NCBI GenBank assembly: GCA_035602605.1
Contig: DATNLZ010000129.1
Location: 1 to 7,214, forward strand
DNA length: 7,214 bases
From: DASQHY01 sp035602605
GTDB lineage: Bacteria > Acidobacteriota > Terriglobia > Acidiferrales > UBA7541
Direction: 5' to 3'
Both the position numbers and the translations under genes were made by a program. How positions within the stretch are numbered: position 1 is the first letter of the stretch; every line of letters begins with the position of its first letter. The notes below the pieces were generated by a model. The model did not search any database. It saw nothing but the letters and a program-made list of their open reading frames with translations, and was not told the DNA's origin. Of the stretch, positions 1-5,693 are shown one piece after another.

Positions 1-68
1 TGTACCTCGTGCAGTATTTTCAAGCGGTCCCGTTCTCGTTGGCTCAAAGCGATTCGCTCCGTCTCCAT
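1..68 (-). CDS. ISNCY-type transposase, N-terminal fragment (runs off left edge)
   Basis: On the minus strand an ATG at 68-66 opens a frame reading METERIALSQRERDRLKILH then EV to the window edge, with no stop in 22 codons. An opening of the type SQRERDRLK(I/V)L followed by a helix-turn-helix is characteristic of ISNCY-group transposases, as I recall the family. Only about 5% of such a protein is visible, so the catalytic DDE region cannot be assessed and the copy may be intact or broken outside the window. The two GGACATT-type repeats directly upstream at 89-134 fit an insertion-sequence end. The element faces away from the plus-strand gene at 292. The family assignment rests on a short stretch and is moderately confident. 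Confidence 0.68.
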   Translation of the reverse strand, partial: METERIALSQRERDRLKILHEV

Positions 69-143
69 GGGGCCCTCGTCCATCCATGAAAGCGGACATT
101 TCTACTTTGCACAAACCGGACATTCTCATTTTGCGGCGACACG
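69..143. mobile_element. Terminal region of the ISNCY-type element
   Basis: This is the non-coding segment between the transposase start at 68 and the probable outer end of the element. It carries the paired repeats at 89-134 and ends in a GCGGCGACAC-like tip. The exact boundary and any target-site duplication cannot be fixed because the other end is outside the window. I place the edge at about 135-145, just after the second repeat. This is inferred from repeat position. Confidence 0.5.
89..134 (+). repeat. Two direct 22-bp repeats at the IS end
   Basis: Copy 1 (89-110) begins AAAGCGGACATTTCTA and copy 2 (113-134) begins AAACCGGACATTCTCA. Both end in a T-rich TTTGC. They have a 24-bp period and differ at only a few positions. 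Multiple short direct repeats next to the transposase start are typical of transposase-binding terminal repeats. That role is inference. Confidence 0.7.
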
Positions 144-291
144 GCCAGAATTGTCCTTGACTTTTCTTGGTGGGGAGTCTACTGTCCGTCCACTAAACAT
201 CTCGTTTTACGCGCCGAACCCATTCGCGGACCTCGTACCCCGACGCCGTAAGGCAACGGTCATCCAGATTAGTCTCTCTAGGAGGATTGGC
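144..291 (+). promoter_or_regulatory. Upstream region of the exported protein gene, candidate promoter at 157-185
   Basis: A TTGACT (157-162) matches the -35 consensus at five of six positions. After a 17-bp spacer comes TACTGT (180-185), a poor -10 with three of six matches. The resulting leader would be about 100 nt. The box lies only about 15 bp beyond the presumed IS edge, so the insertion may have changed upstream regulation. No other gene or structure was recognised here. Confidence 0.25.
280..285 (+). promoter_or_regulatory. Strong ribosome binding site fixing the start at 292
   Basis: A perfect AGGAGG sits 6 nt upstream of the ATG at 292. It decides the start against the longer in-frame reading from 67, which would run through the insertion-sequence end and bury the signal peptide. 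Confidence 0.85.
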
Positions 292-2385
292 ATGAGCAGT
301 CAAAGAAAGTTGAGTCGAGGTCCGCTCAGAATGGTATGGATTTTGTTGCTTTTAGCCGGTTCCAGCGCGGTCTCCGGATATGGTCAGACAGCACAAGAAA
401 AAGCCTCAGCCTTCGCGGCCATAAAAGCAAAGTGGCAGTCTCTGCCCGGTGTGGATCGCGACGCGGACAACGCGGAATTGCTGGCTTTTCTGAGAGCCCG
501 GCCGGAGTTCAGTGACAGCGGGATTGTCGCCGGGTCGTCGACTGTGTGGGCTAAGTTCAACGATGGCCGGGTCCTTATACTTGCCAACAACTTTGAACTT
601 GGCCCCCCCGATCCTGCGGCGCCTTCAGAGATTCCCTTTCGCCTTCCATCTCCAGAAGCACAGGCGAACTCCAAGTCTCCCGCACATAGCGTTTTCTCCT
701 CGCCATCGGAACTTCTTGCTCCTTTGGCTGTGGCGCAAGAGCTTCCTAAAACTCGCCAAGCGCGTTTGATGCACCCTATTAGGAACTGGCCCACGGCAGT
801 GCCAAATATCCGCCAATGGCTGATTGATGCGGGATACGATGTGGTTGACGACCCTGGAACTCTCACCAGCCTCAGGACGCTTGCGGACGACGGGATCTTA
901 TACATGGAGGCACATGGCGGGCAAGCGAGAGTCACACCTACGGACCCAGGGACAAAATTCGCAGTTTGGACCGCAGATGAATACGACGTCTTTGAGGATT
1001 CTGATGCGAAACTCAAGGAGGACCTCGATCTCGGGCGCGTTCTATACATGGGAGGCAACGAACTCTCCGATCCGGTAACCAGAGAGCTTGTCCCGGTATT
1101 CCATTACGGCATAACGGATAAATTCGTCACCGAGTATTGGAAGTTTGGTGCAAACAGCCTGGCCTATTTTACGGTTTGCCAATCCGATGGGGGCGGAATA
1201 GGTGTTCAAGATTTCAAGAATGCGGTGCTGGCTAAAGGAGCCTCAGTTTACGCGGGCTGGTCACAAAGCGTCAGGACCAATATTGCCCTTAGGACGGCGA
1301 AACTCGTTTTCGACCGTCTTCTGGGCGCGAATGATCCGAATGCTTTCCCGGAACAATACTTCAAGCAGAGACCGTTCGAGTGGTTATCCATCGGCGGAGA
1401 TCCTTTGCAGTCAGACTTGGCCCAGCACAGCCTTGGCATTGACATAACCACCGGTGCTCTACTGTCTTTCACCCCAAACTCAATTGCCGGTCTTGGCGAT
1501 TTCGGTTTGCTGGCGCCCAGCATCATGCTCATGTCTCCCATTGAGGTTGATCTCCCATTTACGCCTTTCACTGCCGGGACACTACAAATTACTGGGGCGT
1601 TTGGCAGCGATCCCCGGCCCGACCCTGATAGCAAAGTAACCGTCGGAGGCTTGGACTGTCCTGTTAAGCCCAATGGCTGGACGCCTGATTTGATATTGTG
1701 CGATATGCCCAGCGGAGCGGCAGGTGACGTTGTCGTGACAGTTCGAAAACACCAAAGCAATAAAGCACGGCTTACGAAATGGGATGGCACATTTGCTTAC
1801 GCTATTGAGGGCGACGGAAGCCTTAAAGCAACGATCACGTACCACGCATTGTTTCGGCCCGATGTTCGCAAAGTCCGAACTGTAATTCATCTCCCGCCGA
1901 TCGGACCGTTCTTTACCACCGCCACTTTGACTGATGAGTCCACAGCATCTTATGCGTGCTCTGGCTCCGCCGTTTCGACAGTTGGATCCACGACCACGAC
2001 CATAACGTGGACTGGAGCAGGCAATGTACCGGCCTCGCGAGTCCTTCCGCCTTCAGCTAACTCTTTTCAGATGGGATTAAACGGAATACCCGGCCCAACT
2101 GTTCAGGTAACGACCGACCATGGACCTGAACCAGGATGCGATTGGACCTCAGTTTTGGTGACTCCAGACGGAACGTACACACAGACCGGCCATTGGAGAT
2201 TGAAAGGTCCGGAGTTTGATATCGGCGTAATGCCGATCGAGCCAAGTGACCCTAGCTTCCCGGGTGGCTCTAAGAGTGACTTCCCCTTTTGCGATGCCCC
2301 CCAGACATTCACACCAGCGCGGTGTCGAGTTGATTGGGGCCCGATTCCAGCAGCCTTTCGACCAGATCCCAATTCGGCACGCTAA
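292..2385 (+). CDS. Exported protein of unknown function with caspase/gingipain-like region and IPT/TIG domain
   Basis: A 697-residue protein, not recognised by name. Residues 1-32 look like a Sec signal peptide: basic n-region (QRKLSRGPLR), hydrophobic WILLLLAG core, and a likely cut near SGYGQTA. There is no lipobox cysteine. Residues about 160-350 contain YMEAHGG (H208) and YFTVCQSDGG (C296), each after a hydrophobic strand, followed by GASVYAGWSQSV. This His then Cys order resembles clan CD cysteine peptidases of the caspase/gingipain type. Residues about 431-500 read like an IPT/TIG beta-sandwich (ITGAFG, VTVGGLDC, VVVTVRKHQSN). The last 190 residues look beta-rich and match nothing I know. 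The start is set by AGGAGG at 280-285. An IS end lies about 150 bp upstream, and the urate cluster begins 66 bp downstream. Export and TIG are fairly secure; peptidase activity is inference. Confidence 0.8.
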   Translation: MSSQRKLSRGPLRMVWILLLLAGSSAVSGYGQTAQEKASAFAAIKAKWQSLPGVDRDADNAELLAFLRARPEFSDSGIVAGSSTVWAKFNDGRVLILANNFELGPPDPAAPSEIPFRLPSPEAQANSKSPAHSVFSSPSELLAPLAVAQELPKTRQARLMHPIRNWPTAVPNIRQWLIDAGYDVVDDPGTLTSLRTLADDGILYMEAHGGQARVTPTDPGTKFAVWTADEYDVFEDSDAKLKEDLDLGRVLYMGGNELSDPVTRELVPVFHYGITDKFVTEYWKFGANSLAYFTVCQSDGGGIGVQDFKNAVLAKGASVYAGWSQSVRTNIALRTAKLVFDRLLGANDPNAFPEQYFKQRPFEWLSIGGDPLQSDLAQHSLGIDITTGALLSFTPNSIAGLGDFGLLAPSIMLMSPIEVDLPFTPFTAGTLQITGAFGSDPRPDPDSKVTVGGLDCPVKPNGWTPDLILCDMPSGAAGDVVVTVRKHQSNKARLTKWDGTFAYAIEGDGSLKATITYHALFRPDVRKVRTVIHLPPIGPFFTTATLTDESTASYACSGSAVSTVGSTTTTITWTGAGNVPASRVLPPSANSFQMGLNGIPGPTVQVTTDHGPEPGCDWTSVLVTPDGTYTQTGHWRLKGPEFDIGVMPIEPSDPSFPGGSKSDFPFCDAPQTFTPARCRVDWGPIPAAFRPDPNSAR

Positions 2386-2451
2386 ATAGTGGGAGCTGCG
2401 TGCAGGGTTCCGGGTTAGGGCTCGCCGCTTCGGAAGATCGGAGTTTTAGAT
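2386..2451 (+). other. Short intergenic leader before the DUF6986 gene
   Basis: This stretch has no convincing terminator for the preceding gene. An in-frame TAG at 2416-2418 limits how far upstream the DUF6986 frame can begin. The 3' part contains the left arm of a TTTTAG/CTAAAA palindrome and the GGAG used to argue for the ATA start. Confidence 0.4.
2440..2443 (+). promoter_or_regulatory. Ribosome binding site supporting an ATA start at 2452
   Basis: GGAG lies 8 nt before ATA (2452-2454). The first canonical start downstream, TTG at 2491, has no Shine-Dalgarno-like sequence in front of it. No in-frame ATG, GTG or TTG exists between the TAG at 2416 and 2491. Confidence 0.45.
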
Positions 2452-2461
2452 ATAGCTAAAA
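2444..2461. repeat. AT-rich palindrome around the DUF6986 start
   Basis: TTTTAG (2444-2449) and CTAAAA (2456-2461) form a perfect 6-bp inverted repeat with a 6-nt loop that contains the proposed ATA start. It could be an operator or a small mRNA hairpin. It is short and AT-rich, so chance is possible. Confidence 0.35.
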
Positions 2462-3915
2462 ACCCCAATAAATACGATATTCGCGCGATCTTGGCGCGCC
2501 TTAACCGGGCTAACCGCGTTGTGGACAAACTGTATCCCGGCGAAACCGGAGGACGCCAGCCAGTTCACACCGTCTACGGCGGCGCGCATCTGTTCAGAGC
2601 GGATACGCACAGGAAGCTTGGTTCGCTGGCCCTCCGAACACTTAAGGAATATGCTTCTAACAGCGTTGCATTCGCCAAGGCCATTGGAATCCCAGGCGCC
2701 GACCTGTTGCCGGAGAAACCGGTCCAGGCCGCTGCCATGGATCTGCGTCTCACTTCGTCCCCGGAGGGGGAAAGGCTGCGGCAGTCGAATCGTCCGTTTT
2801 GGTTGGCCCAGACGATCTACACGCGCACACTCAGCAAACTCGAACGGGAGCCGGTAGAAGATTTTCGCATCGATTTCGAAGATGGTTACGGCAATCGCCC
2901 CGATTCCGAAGAAGACGCCCACGCTGTAGGTGCCGCCGGCGAGGTTGCGCGTGGAATGGCCGGTGGTCAGCTTTCGCCGTTTATCGGCATCCGTATTAAG
3001 CCGCTTTCGGTAGACCTGGCAGCGCGCAGCATTCGCACACTCGACTTGTTTGTGACAACCCTTCTCGCACAGTCGCGCGGAAAATTACCGGCGCGATTTG
3101 TTGTGACGCTTCCCAAAGTTACAAACCCGGAACAAGTTACCACGCTGGCGCGGCTATTGGACAGACTCGAGGTGCGTCCAAGCGCGCGGTTGCCTCGCGG
3201 CACATTAAAAATGGAAATCATGATCGAGACAACACAATCGATTTTGAACCATCGCGGCGAATGCCATGTGTTGCCGTTGGTCAAAGCTGCCGACGGACGC
3301 TGCATTGCCGCACATTTCGGGACTTACGATTACACCGCTGCGTGCAATATCACCGCTGCGCACCAGCAGCTGAGGCATCCGGCATGCGATTTCGCGAAGA
3401 ACATGATGCAGGTTGCGCTCGGCGGCACGGGCATCTGGCTTTCCGACGGTGCGACCAATATCCTTCCCGTTCCACCGCACCGCGCGGTGAACGATGGTCT
3501 GGCGATCAGTGAACAGCAAAAACAAGAGAACCGCGCAGTTGTACATCAGGCTTGGCAATTGCAGTATCAAAACATTCAGCATTCCTTGCGCACCGGCTTT
3601 TATCAAGGATGGGACCTTCACCCCGCACAGCTTCCAGCGCGATTCGCCGCTGTCTACGCTTTCTTCCTGGAGGGCTTGGATGCAGCATCGCAGCGTCTGA
3701 AGAATTTCGTGGGTCGAGCGGCACAGGCGACGCTGGTCGGCGACATGTTCGATGACGCGGCGAGCGCTCGAGGTCTGCTGAATTATTTTATACGGGCGGT
3801 TGATTGCGGTGCGGTGCTTGAGGAGGAAGCCGAGAAATCATCCGGCTTGACGATCGCTGAGCTGCGTTCTGGTTCGTTTCTTAAAATCCTCCGGGGTCGA
3901 ACCGCCAAAAAATAG
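2452..3915 (+). CDS. DUF6986 family protein (HpcH/HpaI aldolase / CitE-like fold)
   Basis: A 487-residue protein if read from ATA at 2452, or 474 from TTG at 2491. I chose 2452 because MAKNPNKYDIRAI continues the conserved N-terminus (ARLNRAN, then LYPGETGGRQPVHTVYGG) and has GGAG 8 nt upstream. Conserved blocks: RIDFEDGYG (139-147, acidic, probably metal-binding), MEIMIETTQSI (254-264), HFGTYDYTAA (288-297), and YQGWDLHPAQLP (384-395). These match the strand-end motifs of CitE/HpcH-type TIM barrels and the DUF6986 family, which is sometimes annotated as phosphoenolpyruvate kinase. The real reaction is not established to my knowledge. The gene converges on puuD with only 18 bp between stops. 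The context suggests a role in purine-ring catabolism, perhaps on glyoxylate from ureidoglycolate; that is inference. Family confident, function not. Confidence 0.87.
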   Translation: MAKNPNKYDIRAILARLNRANRVVDKLYPGETGGRQPVHTVYGGAHLFRADTHRKLGSLALRTLKEYASNSVAFAKAIGIPGADLLPEKPVQAAAMDLRLTSSPEGERLRQSNRPFWLAQTIYTRTLSKLEREPVEDFRIDFEDGYGNRPDSEEDAHAVGAAGEVARGMAGGQLSPFIGIRIKPLSVDLAARSIRTLDLFVTTLLAQSRGKLPARFVVTLPKVTNPEQVTTLARLLDRLEVRPSARLPRGTLKMEIMIETTQSILNHRGECHVLPLVKAADGRCIAAHFGTYDYTAACNITAAHQQLRHPACDFAKNMMQVALGGTGIWLSDGATNILPVPPHRAVNDGLAISEQQKQENRAVVHQAWQLQYQNIQHSLRTGFYQGWDLHPAQLPARFAAVYAFFLEGLDAASQRLKNFVGRAAQATLVGDMFDDAASARGLLNYFIRAVDCGAVLEEEAEKSSGLTIAELRSGSFLKILRGRTAKK

Positions 3916-3933
3916 CTCCGGCCCTTGCAGCCG

Positions 3934-4737
3934 TCATGCGCGGCGAATCAGCTTGGCAGCGCCCCAACCAACCAGCACCAAAGCTCCCAGGATTTCCCAG
4001 TTGTAATCGCTTCCATAGGTGGCCACGGGATAGTGATTGCTGATCATCAGAAAAACCAGCGGCACTACGATGTAGGTGTTGTGCTTCGAGCGCAGCTTGG
4101 CTTGCGCTGCCAGAGTCGCGTCGGGAGTTTGTCCGGCCTGCAGAGCGGCCACAAGTTTTCGCTGCGCCGGCAAGATCCGTTCCCAAACATTTGCGGTCAT
4201 AATGGTTCCCAACGCCGCGCCAACATGAATATAGGCAGCACGAGCGCTCAGCAAGTGCGTAAGAACAAACGCCACTAACAACACCAGGAGAAACGATACG
4301 CTTGCGAAGAGTGTTCCCGACCTGGCAATGGCCGAGCGGACCATCGCGTCATAGACAAACCACGCACCGGCAATCACGCCAGAACCGATCAGGATTCCGG
4401 CAACCAGCGAAATTCGCGACACGCTATCGTCCAGCAAAATCCCGCCCATGTAATACATGAGCGTGAGCAAAGCAATGCCGCTGAGCCAGGTGACCGCCGC
4501 TTCCCACTTGAACCAATGCAGCTTGCGCGGTAGCAAGGCCAGTTGTTTTTGCTTCTGCACGACATAGAATCCGCCACTGTGCACCATCCAAACTTCATCG
4601 GCTTCATTGGCAAATTGCGCGTCGAGCCAGGTGAAGTAATAGGTTGTGCCAACCCAAAGAATCCCCGAGAAAACGTGTATCCAGCGGAGCACCAGGTTCA
4701 GCCACTCGGTCACATGGGGATCAACCGTAAGGGCCAC
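3934..4737 (-). CDS. puuD: Membrane-bound urate oxidase (urate hydroxylase PuuD), lacking the cytochrome c domain
   Basis: A 267-residue integral membrane protein that oxidises urate to 5-hydroxyisourate, the first step of the pathway. Family marks: LRWIHVFSGILWVGTTYYF (17-35), VHSGGFYVVQKQ (52-63), LHWFKWEAAVTWLSG (73-87), NVWERILPAQ (183-192) and HNTYIVVPLVFLMISNHYP (219-237). About seven or eight hydrophobic segments are visible, with conserved histidines at 21, 53, 74, 161, 171, 219 and 235. Described PuuD proteins carry a C-terminal cytochrome c domain and reach about 400 residues. This one stops just after the last membrane segment (WGAAKLIRRA), and no CxxCH is encoded. I chose GTG at 4737-4735, one base after the uraH stop with a weak GGGAA 5 nt upstream. 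Longer readings overlap uraH and add non-family sequence. Translation is probably coupled to uraH. Confidence 0.9.
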   Translation of the reverse strand: MALTVDPHVTEWLNLVLRWIHVFSGILWVGTTYYFTWLDAQFANEADEVWMVHSGGFYVVQKQKQLALLPRKLHWFKWEAAVTWLSGIALLTLMYYMGGILLDDSVSRISLVAGILIGSGVIAGAWFVYDAMVRSAIARSGTLFASVSFLLVLLVAFVLTHLLSARAAYIHVGAALGTIMTANVWERILPAQRKLVAALQAGQTPDATLAAQAKLRSKHNTYIVVPLVFLMISNHYPVATYGSDYNWEILGALVLVGWGAAKLIRRA

Positions 4738-4738
4738 G

Positions 4739-5083
4739 TCAGTTCCCGCGATACGTCGTGTAACCGTGGGGACTAAGCAGCAGAGGGACGTGATAATGCT
4801 GCGTGGAATCGCGCACCGTGAAGACGACCGAGGCCTCCGGATAGAAGCTTTCGACGTTCTGCGCGCGAAAGTATTCGGCAACGTCAAAATGAATTCGGTA
4901 GGTTCCCGACTCCAAGCGAAACTCATCGGCAAGAAGATTTTTCACGCGGCCGTCGGCATCGGTTTTGCCGCTTCCCAGAACTTTCCAATTCTGATTGGTG
5001 TTGCGAAGCTCGAGGGTAACGAAAACACCGCTCGCGGGTTTGCCGAGCGAAAGATCCAGAACGTGACTAGTAATAGCGCTCAT
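4739..5083 (-). CDS. uraH: 5-hydroxyisourate hydrolase (transthyretin-like)
   Basis: A 114-residue cytosolic enzyme, normal length for the family. It hydrolyses 5-hydroxyisourate from PuuD to OHCU. It begins with the signature ITSHVLDLSLGKPA (4-17), including the catalytic His7. Arg46 lies in DADGRVKNL, and HYHVPLLLSPHGYTTYRGN (96-114) supplies His98 and the C-terminal YRG(S)-type tetrapeptide. Here the last residue is Asn instead of the usual Ser. It is the third gene of the operon, 26 bp after uraD, and its TGA is separated from the puuD GTG by one base. No clear Shine-Dalgarno precedes the ATG at 5083, so it may depend on translation of uraD. The assignment is very secure. Confidence 0.95.
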   Translation of the reverse strand: MSAITSHVLDLSLGKPASGVFVTLELRNTNQNWKVLGSGKTDADGRVKNLLADEFRLESGTYRIHFDVAEYFRAQNVESFYPEASVVFTVRDSTQHYHVPLLLSPHGYTTYRGN

Positions 5084-5109
5084 CGTGGCTGGCGTTTTTG
5101 TATCACGAT

Positions 5110-5634
5110 TTAGTTGCCCTGCAGCAGTTTTTCGAGCCGCAGCCGAGTAATGCGGCGCTGTTCTTCGGCGGCAACAGCGATTTCTTTGACCGGGTCATTG
5201 TGGAGGCGTTGCCGCAGAAGCGCAAGCATCTGCTCAGTACTTTTGCCGGTCGCGCATACAATGAAGATATAGCCGAATCGCGCGTGATAATCGCGGTTGG
5301 CCCGCGCCAACGAGTCCATCGTCTGCGGATCGGCGTGGCGCGTGGCGGATTGCTCATCGGCGGCCCAACGCCGCGCCTCGGCCGAGTGCGCGGCCGAAGC
5401 AGTTTTCTCGGCGGTCTTTTCCCCGATTTGCGGATGACCATGAAAAGCTTCCAGCCAGTCTGCTTCGCTAAGTCGGCGCCAAACACGGTCGGCGGTATCG
5501 AAGAGTTGTTGCTGGGTTTGGAAGGGTCGCGATTCTGCCATCTGCCTCGCCCAGTTTACCGAGCCACAGCATTTCAGAAAATTCCCTGCCGCCTCTTCGA
5601 CCGACATGGAGTTGAGATCAATTAACCCAGGCAT
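5110..5634 (-). CDS. uraD: OHCU decarboxylase
   Basis: A 174-residue cytosolic all-helical enzyme that decarboxylates 2-oxo-4-hydroxy-4-carboxy-5-ureidoimidazoline to (S)-allantoin. Visible family motifs: FHGHPQIGE (64-72, with His67 as the catalytic histidine), the DEQ segment around Glu94, FGYIFIVCATGKS (120-132, substrate-binding loop), and the closing EEQRRITRLRLEKLL helix (157-171). The ATG at 5634-5632 is preceded by AAGGA with a 9-nt spacer. A TTG one codon upstream is also in frame but less likely. It lies 59 bp after allB and 26 bp before uraH on the same strand, matching the pathway order in reverse. It is a separate protein, not fused to uraH as in some species. Confidence 0.95.
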   Translation of the reverse strand: MPGLIDLNSMSVEEAAGNFLKCCGSVNWARQMAESRPFQTQQQLFDTADRVWRRLSEADWLEAFHGHPQIGEKTAEKTASAAHSAEARRWAADEQSATRHADPQTMDSLARANRDYHARFGYIFIVCATGKSTEQMLALLRQRLHNDPVKEIAVAAEEQRRITRLRLEKLLQGN

Positions 5635-5642
5635 CAAAACTG

Positions 5643-5648
5643 TTCCTT
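5643..5648 (-). promoter_or_regulatory. uraD ribosome binding site
   Basis: AAGGAA on the minus strand has its AAGGA core 9 nt before the ATG at 5634. It supports that ATG over the adjacent upstream TTG (5637-5635). Confidence 0.55.
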
Positions 5649-5693
5649 GCGATTGCGTCGCCCATTCCCGAAGTCCAATATTTAGATGAAGCC

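Noticed and set aside
67..291. An N-terminal extension of the exported protein starting at 67
   Set aside because: It would translate the IS terminal repeats, and the ATG at 292 has a perfect AGGAGG and starts a classic signal peptide.
384..1058. A long minus-strand open frame (224 codons) opposite the exported protein gene
   Set aside because: It lies wholly antisense to a better-supported gene, is rich in Ser and Arg like a shadow frame, has no recognisable motif, and lacks a clear ribosome binding site.
3905..3933. A factor-independent terminator for the minus-strand operon between puuD and the DUF6986 gene
   Set aside because: On the minus strand CGGC...GCCG forms only a 4-bp stem with a gap before the TTTTTT run, which lies in DUF6986 coding sequence. 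Too weak to call.
4738..4932. A longer puuD starting at 4932
   Set aside because: The extra 65 residues overlap uraH almost entirely, are basic and low-complexity, and are not PuuD-like.
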